DNA from: Mesorhizobium sp. SOD10
GTDB lineage: Bacteria > Pseudomonadota > Alphaproteobacteria > Rhizobiales > Rhizobiaceae
NCBI GenBank assembly: GCA_000824805.1
Contig: CCNA01000034.1
Location: 744,001 to 808,000, forward strand
Length of the DNA: 64,000 nt
Direction of reading: 5' to 3'
Below the pieces are notes generated by a model. The model did not search any database and had not been told where the DNA came from. It worked only from the letters and a program-made list of their open reading frames with translations. This document shows, piece by piece, positions 14,562 through 24,048 of the stretch. Positions within the stretch are counted from its first letter, which is position 1, and each line of letters opens with the position of its first letter. The position numbers and the translations under genes were made by a program.

Positions 14562-17348
14562 TCAAGAAGCCTCCTTCACTGCTCTCGCCGCCCGCGTCAG
14601 CAGCCGCTGATAGAACAAGCCGATGCCGATCAGCACGGCGCCGAGGCCGATGAAGGAGAGCGCGCGCAACACGCCTTCCAGCTCCGACATGTCGAAGAGG
14701 AAGACCTTCACGACCGCGATCGCGATCAGCACCGCGGAGGCGATGCGCAGCACCTGCGATTTCAGCCAGACGCCGGCGGTGAGCAGCGCCACGCCGATGA
14801 CCAGCCAGAGCGCCGAGTACGTGTAGGTCTCGAACTGGCCGAGCCCGCTCCACAAGGCGATGAACTCGCCTTTGAACAGGCGCCGCACCGACAGCGTGGC
14901 GTAGGCAAAGGCAAGCAAGGCAGCGATCAGCGCCAGCATCGCCGCATACCATCGCGGGCGCTTGTCGCGGACATAGAGCGCGAGCGCGCCGGCTGCGACT
15001 GCCGGCAACAGATAGGCAAGGAAGAGAAGGTTGAAGACCGGGATCGTGCCGGTCGACTCATCTGTCAGCAGCGGGTTCAGCACGACGAAATGCTGGACGG
15101 CGATCATGGCCGCCGAAACCACGCCGGCGGCCATCGAGCCATAGCGCAGCACCGGGCTTGGCGAGCGTATGTCGATGGCGACGAGGATCGCGCCGCCGCC
15201 GAGCGCGACCAGCGTGTAGATCGCCTGTTCGGCAAGCGTCACCGTGCCGGTGTCGATGACGCCGCCATGCATGGCGTGGCGGACCAGCATGGCAACGGTG
15301 AGCAGCGCGAACAGCGCCGAGGCCGCCTCCATGGCAAGGCGCGGCCTGCCGCCGGTGGTGCGGGCGAGCTGCCAGGCGGCGAAGCCGAAGGCGAGCGCCG
15401 GCACGCCATAGCCAAGCAGCAGCCAGTTGAAGACCGGCGTCCTCGACAGAGACGCCGCGCCGACGATGGTCGGATCGAAGGCGACGCGGCCGAGCACGGC
15501 GACCGCCGCACCCACCGCGATCCAGCCGAGCACAGGATAAGACCGCCAGCGCGTGGCCAACGCCGGGACGATCGCAGCGGCTCCAAGCACGACGGTCGTC
15601 CAGCCGGAGCCGAAGGCCATATGCAGCATCAGCAGGCCGGCGACGCCGGCCCCACCCAGCGCGAACGACACGGCCGGGCCGCCGCCGAGCGGCGGCTCCT
15701 CGGAGCGCGCGATCCATTCGCCGCCAGCCGCAAGAGCGAGCGCCAGCAACAGTGCCGGCAGCGCGTAGCCGAAGTCGCGGTCGATATCGCCGAAGGTGAG
15801 CCATAGCGCGGTGAGCACCACAAGCGGGGCGATGACGCCCCAAGCCGCCCAGCAGGCTGCGCGCCGCGGGGCGGTGGCGGCGAAGCGGCGCGCGGCCCAG
15901 AAGCCGGCGGCGATGAAGACCAGGCCAAGAGCGATGCCGATGCGGAAAGTGAGCGCATCGGACGACGCCAAGGGCTGAGCGTCCAGCCCGACATCGAGCG
16001 CATTGGCGCCGATCGTGGCCGGCGGGATAATGCCGAGATAGATCAGCACGGTCGCAATGCCGGCGGCAAAGACCAGCGGAAGCGCGCGCGGCCGATAGAG
16101 CGCCACCGCGACGAGCGCGACCAACAATACCGCGCCGTGCAAGGCATCGCCGGCGCTGGCAAAAGCCGGATCGACGGACAGACCCAGCGCGCTCAGGGCG
16201 ATGAAGAAGCCGGGTACGATCGGCGGCCAATCGAAGCCGCGCGCCGCTGCTTCGCGGCCAGTAGCCAAGAAAAGGCCGAGCCAGACGAGGGCAAGCACGG
16301 CAAGGGTCGCCAGGCAAATGAACAGGACGGCGGCGAGGTTCACCTCCGGCGCATCGACCATGTAGAGAACGGTCCAGATGCCGGTGCCGGCGAAGGCAGC
16401 CGCCACGAGCGCCTTCCAGTCGCGGATGCGGGCGGTTGCCGCGGTCGCCGCAAGCACGATCGCCAGATAGACGAACAAGGCCCACGGATTGGGCGCCTGC
16501 GAGGCGACCAGCGCCGGCGTGACCATCGCGCCGACAAGGCCGATGCCGGCCAGCGCCAGGCCGTGCGCCAGCGAAGCGCCAATGGTCGCGACGCCGATGA
16601 CGCCCAGCAGCACAAAGGCCGCCGCCGCACCGATAAAGCCATAGATGCCGTGGGCCGCATAGACCGTGCCGAACAGGATGAAGGCGCCGGCCGCCGTCAG
16701 GATCGATGGGATATAGGCGCCGGCGGCGCCCTGCACGGGCACCTTGAAGCCGGTGCGGCGGATGAATTCGGCACCGGCAATCAGCGCCAGGCCGAGGATG
16801 CCGGCCATCGTTAGGCGCACGCCCGGACCGAAAATACCGGCCTCGATGGTGTAGCGGATCAGGAACAAGCCGCCCAGCGCCAACGCGATGCCGCCGACCC
16901 AGACCGCCCAGCGCGTTCCCAGCGCCGTCTCGACATCGGATTGGCGCGCCGCCATTGCAGGCGCCGGCGAGCCTGCCGCAGGCGTCTCGGCCACGGCAGC
17001 GGGTTGCGCCGGTTCCGACGGCCCGGCAGATTGCGCCGCGGCGGCCTGGGTCCTCGTCCAGGGTCCGGCCACGGCCTCGCCCTCGGCGGCCTCGGGCGTC
17101 GCGACGACCTCCTCGGCCACAGTCGTGCCGTCAGCCGATGGCGCGGCAGGCGCCGCGGCTGCCTTGACCTCCTCGGGAAGACCTTCCTGCGCGGCGTCCG
17201 GCTTGGGCGCAGACAGCGAAGCGCCCGATTGCACCAGCCCGCGCAGGACTCCGAGCTCGCGCTCGACCAGTGCGATACGGTTCTGCTGTCGTGAAACGAT
17301 GACGAAAAGAGCTATGACGGCGGCAATGGCGATCAGGCTGAAAAACAT
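14562..17348 (-). CDS. DUF2339 multi-pass membrane protein
   Basis: A 928-residue polytopic inner-membrane protein starting at ATG 17348 (MFFSLIAIAAVIALFVIV). After the first helix comes a short coiled-coil-like segment (RQQNRIALVERELGVLRGL), then ~100 low-complexity Ala/Pro/Glu residues, then more than twenty hydrophobic helices starting near VGGIALALGGLFLIRYTIEAG. This matches DUF2339 proteins, whose function is unknown. The VGGIALALGG...FLIRYTIE segment is the most conserved part I recognise. Its stop lies 49 bases from vapB, same strand. Size and helix count resemble a transporter or lipid-linked enzyme, but nothing more specific can be said. Confidence 0.85.
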   Translation of the reverse strand: MFFSLIAIAAVIALFVIVSRQQNRIALVERELGVLRGLVQSGASLSAPKPDAAQEGLPEEVKAAAAPAAPSADGTTVAEEVVATPEAAEGEAVAGPWTRTQAAAAQSAGPSEPAQPAAVAETPAAGSPAPAMAARQSDVETALGTRWAVWVGGIALALGGLFLIRYTIEAGIFGPGVRLTMAGILGLALIAGAEFIRRTGFKVPVQGAAGAYIPSILTAAGAFILFGTVYAAHGIYGFIGAAAAFVLLGVIGVATIGASLAHGLALAGIGLVGAMVTPALVASQAPNPWALFVYLAIVLAATAATARIRDWKALVAAAFAGTGIWTVLYMVDAPEVNLAAVLFICLATLAVLALVWLGLFLATGREAAARGFDWPPIVPGFFIALSALGLSVDPAFASAGDALHGAVLLVALVAVALYRPRALPLVFAAGIATVLIYLGIIPPATIGANALDVGLDAQPLASSDALTFRIGIALGLVFIAAGFWAARRFAATAPRRAACWAAWGVIAPLVVLTALWLTFGDIDRDFGYALPALLLALALAAGGEWIARSEEPPLGGGPAVSFALGGAGVAGLLMLHMAFGSGWTTVVLGAAAIVPALATRWRSYPVLGWIAVGAAVAVLGRVAFDPTIVGAASLSRTPVFNWLLLGYGVPALAFGFAAWQLARTTGGRPRLAMEAASALFALLTVAMLVRHAMHGGVIDTGTVTLAEQAIYTLVALGGGAILVAIDIRSPSPVLRYGSMAAGVVSAAMIAVQHFVVLNPLLTDESTGTIPVFNLLFLAYLLPAVAAGALALYVRDKRPRWYAAMLALIAALLAFAYATLSVRRLFKGEFIALWSGLGQFETYTYSALWLVIGVALLTAGVWLKSQVLRIASAVLIAIAVVKVFLFDMSELEGVLRALSFIGLGAVLIGIGLFYQRLLTRAARAVKEAS

Positions 17349-17591
17349 GGCGGTTTCCCTCAAAACCAGACCAGTCGTGGCCAACAAATGCGGCAATGAG
17401 ACGGCTGGTCGAAATCAGCGGCTCGCCGGCTAACAAGATCGAGCATGTTTCGTCGCCGATTGCCAGCAACTTGCCGGTTTTTCCCAAGCCTGGCCGGCTG
17501 CGCCGCCACTTGCCGGCGACATTGCGTGACCTCTGCCGCGAAATACTCGTGCTATTCTCGTGCGGGCGAAGAAAATGTCGCGAGGTGACCG

Positions 17592-18056
17592 ATGCCGCAA
17601 AAGAGCGCGGGCCTGCTGATCCACAGGCGCATCGCAGGGGCGTTCGAATTCCTGCTCGTCCACCCGGGCGGACCGTTCTGGGCCAGAAAGGATGAAGGCG
17701 CGTGGTCGATCCCGAAGGGATTGATCGGCGACGCCGAGGACGAACTCGAAGCCGCCAAACGGGAAGCCGAAGAGGAGCTCGGCGTCGCCATCGACGGCGA
17801 TTTCCGGCCGCTCGGCAGCTACAAGCAGCCCGGCGGCAAGATCGTCATCGCGTGGAGCGTCGAAGCGGACATCGACGCGGATGCCGTCAGGAGCAATATG
17901 TTCACCATGGAATGGCCGCCGAAATCGGGACGCATGAAGGAGTTCCCGGAAGTCGACAAGGCCGGCTGGTTTTCGCTGCCCGAAGCGGGGCTCAAAATCC
18001 TCAAGGGCCAGCGCGCCATGCTCGACGATTTCCTGGAGCAGCGGAGCGCGGATTAG
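17592..18056 (+). CDS. NUDIX hydrolase
   Basis: A 154-residue NUDIX protein. The NUDIX box is complete: GLIGDAEDELEAAKREAEEE followed by LG, at about residues 43-65, preceded by WSIPKG. These enzymes hydrolyse nucleoside diphosphates linked to another moiety, using the REAEEE glutamates to bind magnesium. The N-terminal SAGLLIHRR...FLLVHPGGPFW form is shared with a group of small bacterial NUDIX proteins annotated as diadenosine polyphosphate or NTP hydrolases. The substrate is not readable. It converges on recO with 15 bases between stops. Confidence 0.9.
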   Translation: MPQKSAGLLIHRRIAGAFEFLLVHPGGPFWARKDEGAWSIPKGLIGDAEDELEAAKREAEEELGVAIDGDFRPLGSYKQPGGKIVIAWSVEADIDADAVRSNMFTMEWPPKSGRMKEFPEVDKAGWFSLPEAGLKILKGQRAMLDDFLEQRSAD

Positions 18057-18071
18057 GCGCGCTCGCCTTTG

Positions 18072-18830
18072 CTATCCTGCCCCGCCCGCAACCGCCTTCA
18101 CCGCCGCATGATGCCGGCGCAGCGCGGCGAGGAAGCCGGCGCGAGCATCGGGCGGCTCGAGGCCGCGCGGCTCATAGACATGGCGGGTGAAGAAGAAGCC
18201 GCTCAGCCGGAAGGCGTCCTCAAGCGCTGCCGCATCGGCGCGCAGGCCGGAGCCGCGCTGAAGGAAAGCGGGTAGCGCCAGCATCTTGTCGTGCCAGGGC
18301 GCGCCGGCCGCGCGCGAGACGGCACGTCCGGATTTCGGCGAGACATAGGCGAGATCCTGCCTGGTGCCGGTTGCCGCGCATTGGCTGAGATCGAGGCCGA
18401 AGCCCAATTCGTCGAGGATGAGCAGCTCGAAGCGCGCCACCAGCTCGCCCGCCGCATCGGCATCGTCGAGATGGGAGATCATCACGGCCAGCGCCTCGTA
18501 GAGGCCGCCATGAGCATCGCGCTCCGGCAGGAGCCTCAGATGCGCGGCCATGGTCTGCAGCCCGTAGACAGCGACGGCGCTGTCCATGAGCCGCGCGGCG
18601 TTCATCTCGATCGCCTCGGCCTGGAAGACACCGAGATGCTCGTCGAGCCGCGCCCGCCACAAAAGATCGACACGGTTGCCAGGCTGCAGCACCGGCTGCT
18701 GCTTGCGCGAACGCCCTCCCCGCACCAGGCCGAGATGGCGGCCATGCGCGCGGGTCATCACCTCGAGGATGGCGCTGGTTTCGCCATGCTTGCGGGTGCC
18801 GAGAACGATTCCCTCGTCGCGCCATTCCAT
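18072..18830 (-). CDS. recO: DNA repair protein RecO
   Basis: A 252-residue RecO: N-terminal OB-fold (MEWRDEGIVLGTRKHGETSA, LVRGGRSRKQQPVLQPGN) followed by the helical domain with LLILDELGFGLDLSQCAATG. RecO loads RecA on SSB-coated single strands together with RecR in RecF-pathway repair. Only one Cys is kept in the region where many RecO proteins have a four-cysteine zinc site, as is usual in alphaproteobacteria. It is the last gene of the leftward acpS-lepB-rnc-era block, with a phosphotransferase gene inserted between era and recO. Confidence 0.93.
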   Translation of the reverse strand: MEWRDEGIVLGTRKHGETSAILEVMTRAHGRHLGLVRGGRSRKQQPVLQPGNRVDLLWRARLDEHLGVFQAEAIEMNAARLMDSAVAVYGLQTMAAHLRLLPERDAHGGLYEALAVMISHLDDADAAGELVARFELLILDELGFGLDLSQCAATGTRQDLAYVSPKSGRAVSRAAGAPWHDKMLALPAFLQRGSGLRADAAALEDAFRLSGFFFTRHVYEPRGLEPPDARAGFLAALRRHHAAVKAVAGGAG

Positions 18831-18915
18831 GGCCAGAGCTTTTCACCCGTTGGATGGCGAAATCAAGATTACGGCACGCTGTGCTCGATCTGTACTGACA
18901 TTCGCAGGCGTCGTT

Positions 18916-19809
18916 TCACGCCCATCTCTGATGATCGGCAAGCACCTCGTCGATCACGCGGCGCTGCCTTTCCACCTCCGTCTGATTGGCGTCGTGGCCG
19001 GCGACGGTGATCAGCGCCTTCCACAAAGCCCAGCCGCGGCCGCGCGCCCAGGTGGCGTCGTCGACGGCGATGCGGGCGCGGAAGGCCTCGCGGCTGGCGC
19101 CTTCGAAGAAGGTCCAGGCGATCGCCAGATCGCAGGACGGGTCGCCGACGCCGGAGGTGCCGAAATCGATGACAGCGCTCAGGCGACCGTCCTCGACCAG
19201 CAGATTGCCCGACGCGACATCGCCGTGGAACCAGACGGGCGAGCCAGACCAGGTGGCGGCCAGGGCTGCTTCCCAGACCGCGCTGGCGGCCTGTGTATCG
19301 ATCTCACCGTCGAGTGCTGCGATCGCTTGCCTCGCCTCGCCGTCATAGACGGTCAGCAGCCCGCCGCGATAGAAATTATGCTGGCCGGGCGCAGGCCCGC
19401 CGGTCGGATCGATCTGCTTCAAAGCGACGAGGAACCCGGCGAGTGTGACCGCGAACGTGCGAAGGTCGGCGATGCGTGCGGTTTTCGCCGTCTCGCCTTC
19501 GATCCAGCGGTAGACGGACCAGTGCCAAGGATAGCCTTCAGCGGGCTCGCCCATGGCGAGCGGCTCCGGGATCGGCAGCGGCAAATGCGGGGCGAGCTTC
19601 GGCAGCCAGCGATGTTCCTTTTCAACCTGCAGCGAGTAGTGAGCGGCACTCGGCAGCCTGACGGTCATCTCGTCGCCAAGATGAAAAGTGCGGTTGTCCC
19701 AGCCGCCGGACGCGACCGGGCTCACCGGCAGATGCCGCCATCGCGGAAACTGCGCGCCGACCAGCCGGCGCACGAGATCGGTATCGATGGTCGGTTGCGG
19801 ATCATCCAT
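18916..19809 (-). CDS. Aminoglycoside phosphotransferase-family kinase
   Basis: A 297-residue APH/choline kinase-fold protein. The catalytic loop WFHGDVASGNLLVEDG (Brenner-type HGD..xxN) and the metal-binding IDFGTSGVGDPSCDLA are intact at about residues 193-230. The N-terminal part (VASGGWDNRTFHLGDEMTVR) is the nucleotide-binding lobe. Most chromosomal members of this family in rhizobia phosphorylate unknown small alcohols or amines and need not confer antibiotic resistance. It lies between era and recO on the same strand, 42 bases after the era stop, so it is probably part of that operon. Substrate unknown. Confidence 0.88.
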   Translation of the reverse strand: MDDPQPTIDTDLVRRLVGAQFPRWRHLPVSPVASGGWDNRTFHLGDEMTVRLPSAAHYSLQVEKEHRWLPKLAPHLPLPIPEPLAMGEPAEGYPWHWSVYRWIEGETAKTARIADLRTFAVTLAGFLVALKQIDPTGGPAPGQHNFYRGGLLTVYDGEARQAIAALDGEIDTQAASAVWEAALAATWSGSPVWFHGDVASGNLLVEDGRLSAVIDFGTSGVGDPSCDLAIAWTFFEGASREAFRARIAVDDATWARGRGWALWKALITVAGHDANQTEVERQRRVIDEVLADHQRWA

Positions 19810-19851
19810 GCCGTCGTCCCAAAGCCGATAAGCGCTTTCGGGCGACAGGCA

Positions 19852-20772
19852 TCAATGGGGAAACTCCAGTCCCATCTCGCGGTAACGCTCGGGGTCGTCG
19901 CCCCAGTTCTCGCGCACCTTCACGAACAGGAAGAGGTGGACCTTCTGTTCGAGGATCTCGGCGATCTCGGTCCGTGCGGCCTGGCCGATGGCGCGGATCG
20001 TCTCGCCCTTGTGGCCGAGCACGATCTTCTTCTGGCTGTCGCGCTCGACATAGATGACCTGCTCGATGCGCACCGAGCCGTCTTTCTTCTCTTCCCATTT
20101 CTCGGTCTCGATATGCGAGGAATAGGGAAGCTCCTGATGCAGCCGCAGATAAAGCTTCTCGCGCGTGATCTCGGCCGCGAGCTGGCGCATCGGCAGGTCG
20201 GAGATCTGGTCTTCCGGATAGTACCAGGGACCCAAGGGCAACGTCTCGGCGAGATAATCGAGCAGGTCCTTGCAGCCGGAACCGGTGAGCGCCGACACCA
20301 TGAAAGTGCGCTTGAACGGCACGCGTTCGTTCGCGGTCGCGGCCAAGGCGAGAAGCGTTTCCGGCTTGACGCGATCGACCTTGTTGAGGACGAGCAGCAT
20401 CGGCTGCTTAACGTCCTTCAGCCGGTCGAGGATGGCGTCAGCATCACCCTTGATGCCGCGCTCGGCGTCGATCAGCAGCACGACTACGTCGGCATCCTTG
20501 GCGCCGCCCCACGCGGTCGTCACCATAGCGGTGTCCAGCCGCCGCTTCGGCTTGAAGATGCCCGGCGTGTCGACGAAGACGATCTGCGCGTTATCATGCG
20601 TGGCGATGCCGCGCACGATGGCGCGGGTGGTCTGCACCTTGTGCGTGACGATCGATACTTTGGCGCCGACCAGCTGGTTGACCAGGGTCGACTTGCCGGC
20701 ATTGGGCGCGCCGATCAGCGCGACGAAGCCGGAGCGCGTCGCGGAGGCTTCAGGGGTTTCCATATCGCTCAT
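19852..20772 (-). CDS. era: GTPase Era
   Basis: A 306-residue Era GTPase that binds 16S rRNA and assists 30S subunit maturation. G1 is GAPNAGKST, G3 is VDTPG, G4 is NKVD, and the SALTG loop is present; the C-terminal KH domain carries IVLGHKGETIRAIG. The start is ATG 20772, overlapping the rnc stop by three bases (ATGA), which fixes the reading frame choice; METP at 20763 is an alternative. A longer frame upstream runs inside rnc out of phase and is not real. The rnc-era coupling is conserved across proteobacteria. Confidence 0.95.
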   Translation of the reverse strand: MSDMETPEASATRSGFVALIGAPNAGKSTLVNQLVGAKVSIVTHKVQTTRAIVRGIATHDNAQIVFVDTPGIFKPKRRLDTAMVTTAWGGAKDADVVVLLIDAERGIKGDADAILDRLKDVKQPMLLVLNKVDRVKPETLLALAATANERVPFKRTFMVSALTGSGCKDLLDYLAETLPLGPWYYPEDQISDLPMRQLAAEITREKLYLRLHQELPYSSHIETEKWEEKKDGSVRIEQVIYVERDSQKKIVLGHKGETIRAIGQAARTEIAEILEQKVHLFLFVKVRENWGDDPERYREMGLEFPH

Positions 20773-21485
20773 GCCGCGCTCCATACGCCTTCGCGCAGCA
20801 AAAGAGTAGCCGCGGCAGCCTGCTCGGCCTCGCGTTTGGAGCGGCCGCTGCCGGTCGCCGGCGCGAAAGAGCCGACCTTGACGCTGACGGTGAACAGCGG
20901 ATCGTGATCCGGCCCCTCGCGGCCGTCTACGCGGTAGGCCGGCACGGCGCCGGCGGCCGCCTGGTGCGCCCATTCCTGCAATTCGGTCTTGGCGTCGCGC
21001 CGCGCAGCGCCGATCGCTTGCGAGCGCGGCTGCCAATAACGGTGGATGAATGCGCGGGCAGCCTCAAGGCCACCATCCAGGTAAAGCACGGCAATCAGCG
21101 ATTCCAGCGCATCGGCGCGCAGATTGGTGCGCTTGCGCCCGTCGAGATTGCGCACGTCGGAGCCGGCGCGGATCAGCTCCGGCAGCCCGATCTCCTCGGC
21201 GATCTCGGACAGCGCCTCGGCATTGACCAGCGCGTTGAGGCGCAGCGACAGCTCGCCCTCGGCGGCATCGGGAAAGGTCGCGAGCAGCATGTCGGCGACG
21301 ACGAGGCCGAGAACACGGTCGCCCAGGAACTCGAAGCGCTCGTAGTCGACGCCGGCATGGGTCGAACGGGCGCTGGCATGGGTCAGCGCCCGCTGCAGGC
21401 GCTGGCGGTCGGCGAAGGCGTGGCCGGTACGCTCGACAAGCGCTTCGGCCAGAGCATCGGCGGTCAAACGCTTGCTGGCCGCCAT
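20769..21485 (-). CDS. rnc: Ribonuclease III
   Basis: A 238-residue RNase III. The endonuclease domain has the signature YERFEFLGDRVLGLVVADML near residue 41 and the second metal-ligand helix DALESLIAVLYLDGG; the C-terminal double-stranded RNA-binding domain covers about 160-232 (TELQEWAHQAA, GSGRSKREAEQAAA). It cleaves rRNA precursors and structured mRNAs. It lies four bases after lepB and overlaps era. Confidence 0.95.
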   Translation of the reverse strand: MAASKRLTADALAEALVERTGHAFADRQRLQRALTHASARSTHAGVDYERFEFLGDRVLGLVVADMLLATFPDAAEGELSLRLNALVNAEALSEIAEEIGLPELIRAGSDVRNLDGRKRTNLRADALESLIAVLYLDGGLEAARAFIHRYWQPRSQAIGAARRDAKTELQEWAHQAAAGAVPAYRVDGREGPDHDPLFTVSVKVGSFAPATGSGRSKREAEQAAAATLLLREGVWSAA

Positions 21486-21489
21486 CGCT

Positions 21490-22239
21490 CTAGTGGACGA
21501 AATGGAACAGGCGCCCGGCGCGCATCAGCGACGGCCACTTCCAGATCTCGAGCGGGCTTGCCTTGCCGGCGATCGAGAAGAAGATGAGGTTGGCGCGGCC
21601 GACAAGATTCTCGGCCGGCACATAGCCGACGGCGAAGCGGCTGTCGGAAGAATTGTCGCGATTGTCGCCCATCATGAAATAGTGGCCAGGCGGCACGACG
21701 AATTCGCGTGTGTTGTCGCCGATGGAATCGGAATTGATGTCGAGCGTGTCGTAGCTGACACCGTTCGGCAGCGTTTCACGATAGACGTCGATCGGCCGGT
21801 TTTCCTCGGTGACGTCGGGATTATCGATCTGGCCGGTCTTCACACGCGGCACGCCGACGTCATTGATGAAAAGCTGGCCGTTCTTCATCTGGATCTTGTC
21901 GCCGGGCAGGCCGACGACACGCTTGATGTAGTCGATCGACGGATCCGGCGGGAACTTGAACACCACCACGTCGCCGCGCTTGGGCTCCGAGCCCCAGATG
22001 CGGCCGGAGAAGAGATCGGGACCGAAAGGCAGCGAGTAGCGCGAATAGCCATAGGCCCATTTGGTGACGAAGAGATAATCGCCTTCGAGCAGCGTCGGCC
22101 GCATCGAGCCGGACGGAATGGAGAAGGGCTGGAAGAGCAACGTGCGGATGACGAGCGCGAGCAGCAGAGCCTGGATGATGACGGAGAAGGTTTCACCAAG
22201 CCCGCCGGATTTCTTCTGCGATTTTTCAGCCACGCTCAT
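21490..22239 (-). CDS. lepB: Signal peptidase I
   Basis: A 249-residue type I signal peptidase. One N-terminal membrane helix (FSVIIQALLLALVIRTLLF) is followed by the catalytic Ser in IPSGSMRPTLLEGD and the catalytic Lys in DYIKRVVGLPGD, with box E GDNRDNSSDSR. It cleaves signal peptides of exported proteins at the periplasmic face of the inner membrane. It lies between acpS and rnc, all leftward, in the conserved alphaproteobacterial order. The gap to acpS is 79 bases and may hold a promoter. Confidence 0.95.
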   Translation of the reverse strand: MSVAEKSQKKSGGLGETFSVIIQALLLALVIRTLLFQPFSIPSGSMRPTLLEGDYLFVTKWAYGYSRYSLPFGPDLFSGRIWGSEPKRGDVVVFKFPPDPSIDYIKRVVGLPGDKIQMKNGQLFINDVGVPRVKTGQIDNPDVTEENRPIDVYRETLPNGVSYDTLDINSDSIGDNTREFVVPPGHYFMMGDNRDNSSDSRFAVGYVPAENLVGRANLIFFSIAGKASPLEIWKWPSLMRAGRLFHFVH

Positions 22240-22318
22240 GTCGTCCTCGATTGTGCGATGTTGGTATAGAGTCTTGGCGCGCGCTGGGCAACGTCATGCC
22301 GCTGGTGGTCAGATGGAA

Positions 22319-22732
22319 TCAATGTGGCGCTTGTTCGGCGGGCACCGCCTCGATGATCACAAAGGCTTGAGCAAGCGGGAAATCGTCGGTGATGGTGAGA
22401 TGGATCACCGCGCGGTGGCCTTTCGGCAGGATTTTCTCCAGCCTGGCCGCGGCGCCGCCGGTCAGCGCCATGGTCGGCGCGCCGCTCGGCAGGTTGACCA
22501 CGCCCATGTCACGCCAGAACACGCCCTCGGCCATGCCGGTGCCCAACGCCTTGGCGCAGGCCTCCTTGGCGGCGAAGCGCTTGGCATAGGAAGCCGCGCG
22601 TGCCGCGCGCATTTCCGACTTGGCCTGCTCGACCTCCGTGTAGATGCGCTGGACAAAGCGCTGGCCGTGCCGCTCCAGCGATTTTTCGATGCGTCTGATG
22701 TCGATCAGGTCGCTGCCGATGCCGATGATCAT
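22319..22732 (-). CDS. acpS: Holo-[acyl-carrier-protein] synthase
   Basis: A 137-residue AcpS: MIIGIGSDLIDIRRIEKSLE at the N-terminus with the metal-binding Asp, and FAAKEACAKALGTG with the catalytic/metal Glu near residue 55. It transfers phosphopantetheine from CoA to apo-acyl carrier protein. Its start overlaps the stop of the DUF2062 gene by four bases. The following gene is lepB. Confidence 0.95.
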   Translation of the reverse strand: MIIGIGSDLIDIRRIEKSLERHGQRFVQRIYTEVEQAKSEMRAARAASYAKRFAAKEACAKALGTGMAEGVFWRDMGVVNLPSGAPTMALTGGAAARLEKILPKGHRAVIHLTITDDFPLAQAFVIIEAVPAEQAPH

Positions 22733-23316
22733 TCCGCCGGCACTTCCCGTCCGCCCTGCCGCGACTTCTTCGCGGCGCGCTCGGCCATGCGCTTCCTGCG
22801 CTGCGCGCGAAACGCGATCATGCCCCAGCGCGTGATGCCGTAAAACGCGAGCCCGAAGACGAGGCCGAGCGGCACCGCGCCAACCAACATCGGCTCCAGA
22901 ACAGGGTGCCAGAGCTTGGCGAAGGAGAGCTTGTGCATCATTTCGCCCAGATGCTCGGGCGGCCCGTGCCTCGGGAGATGCTCATGCAGGAGCAGCTTGC
23001 CGGTTTCCCAGGATGCGCCCCACAAAAGCGGGAATGTCAGCGGATTGCCGAAAAACACGGCGCCGAGCGCCGCCGCGACCAGATTGCCGGCGATGATCCA
23101 GCACAGCATAGCGGCGACGATGAAGTGGAAGCCAAGCGGGAAGAAGGAAGCAAAAACACCCGCGGCGACGCCGGCGGCGACCGAATGCGGCGTCGCCTTC
23201 AGCCGCAGGATGCGTTTGGAGAAATACTGCACGGAACGTGAGAACGAGCGGCGCGGCCATAGATAAGTACGCACCCGCTCAAGGAGGCCATCAGGCTCTC
23301 GGCGTCGAAAAAGCAC
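22729..23316 (-). CDS. DUF2062 membrane protein
   Basis: A 195-residue protein from GTG 23316 (LFRRREPDGLLERVRTYLWP). The DUF2062 core is visible: KATPHSVAAGVAAGVFASFF, LGFHFIVAAMLCWIIAGNLV, FFGNPLTFPLLWGASWETG, and a last helix LVGAVPLGLVFGLAFYGI. Three to four membrane helices and a basic C-terminus are predicted. The family is widespread in proteobacteria with no established function. It overlaps acpS by four bases, so it is co-translated with lipid-synthesis and secretion genes. Longer frames upstream are not supported. Confidence 0.85.
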   Translation of the reverse strand: MLFRRREPDGLLERVRTYLWPRRSFSRSVQYFSKRILRLKATPHSVAAGVAAGVFASFFPLGFHFIVAAMLCWIIAGNLVAAALGAVFFGNPLTFPLLWGASWETGKLLLHEHLPRHGPPEHLGEMMHKLSFAKLWHPVLEPMLVGAVPLGLVFGLAFYGITRWGMIAFRAQRRKRMAERAAKKSRQGGREVPAE

Positions 23317-23520
23317 TCTGTTCCAGTTCCCGGTCCAACACGCGCTGCCCCTGCCACCACCGGGTCGCGCCAAACTATCTTGCGCTCCGAGGGCGCAGAA
23401 AGGCAACAAAACTTTGATATAGCGACGACTGAGCCGCGCGACAACGAAACGCCGCCGCGATCGTCTGCCGCAGGCTGTAACAAGGCCGTCATTCTGGCGA
23501 AACTGAGGAAGACAATCGGG

Positions 23521-24048
23521 ATGCGGAGCCAAATGATCACCATTCGACCGGCGCGGGCCGAGGACGCCGAGGCACTGCCGCAGATCGAACAGTCCGCCGG
23601 ACTGGCGTTCCGCGCCATCGCGGAACTGGCGTGGCTCGCCGATGGAGACAATGTCAGCGTCGAGCGACACAGCGTGCTGATCGCCGCGGGCGCATGCTGG
23701 GTTGCCGCAGACGAGAAGGACCGGCCGGTCGGATTCCTGAGCGCCGGGATGGAGGGCGATGCGCTGCATGTCTGGGAGTTGGACGTGCACCTCGATCGGC
23801 AGGGGCAAGGCATCGGCCGCGCGTTGCTCGAACGGGCGGTCGCGGACGCCAGGCGGCGCGGCCTGTCTGCGGTGACGCTGACCACGTTTCGCACCGTGCC
23901 CTGGAACGCGCCCTTCTACCGCAAGTTCGGATTTCGCATTCTGGAAGATGCCGAGATCGATGGACGGCTGGACAGCCTGCTCGGCGATGAGGCCGAGCAC
24001 GGCATGGCTTTGGACCAGCGCTGTGCCATGCGGCTCGATCTCAGGTGA
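23521..24048 (+). CDS. GNAT-family N-acetyltransferase
   Basis: A 175-residue GNAT protein starting at ATG 23521, or 23533 (MITIRPARAEDAEALPQ). The acetyl-CoA pyrophosphate loop is in RQGQGIGRALLERAV, preceded by WELDVHLD and followed by TLTTFRTVPWNAPFYRKFGF. It probably acetylates a small amine; the substrate is unknown. It converges on the VOC gene, overlapping it by eight bases. Confidence 0.88.
   Translation: MRSQMITIRPARAEDAEALPQIEQSAGLAFRAIAELAWLADGDNVSVERHSVLIAAGACWVAADEKDRPVGFLSAGMEGDALHVWELDVHLDRQGQGIGRALLERAVADARRRGLSAVTLTTFRTVPWNAPFYRKFGFRILEDAEIDGRLDSLLGDEAEHGMALDQRCAMRLDLR

Noticed and set aside
18916..19809. Antibiotic resistance call for the aminoglycoside phosphotransferase-family gene
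   Set aside because: It is embedded in a housekeeping operon and shows only family-level motifs; resistance is not supported.
18586..20907. 773-residue plus-strand frame across recO, the phosphotransferase and era
   Set aside because: Three intact, recognisable genes lie on the opposite strand.
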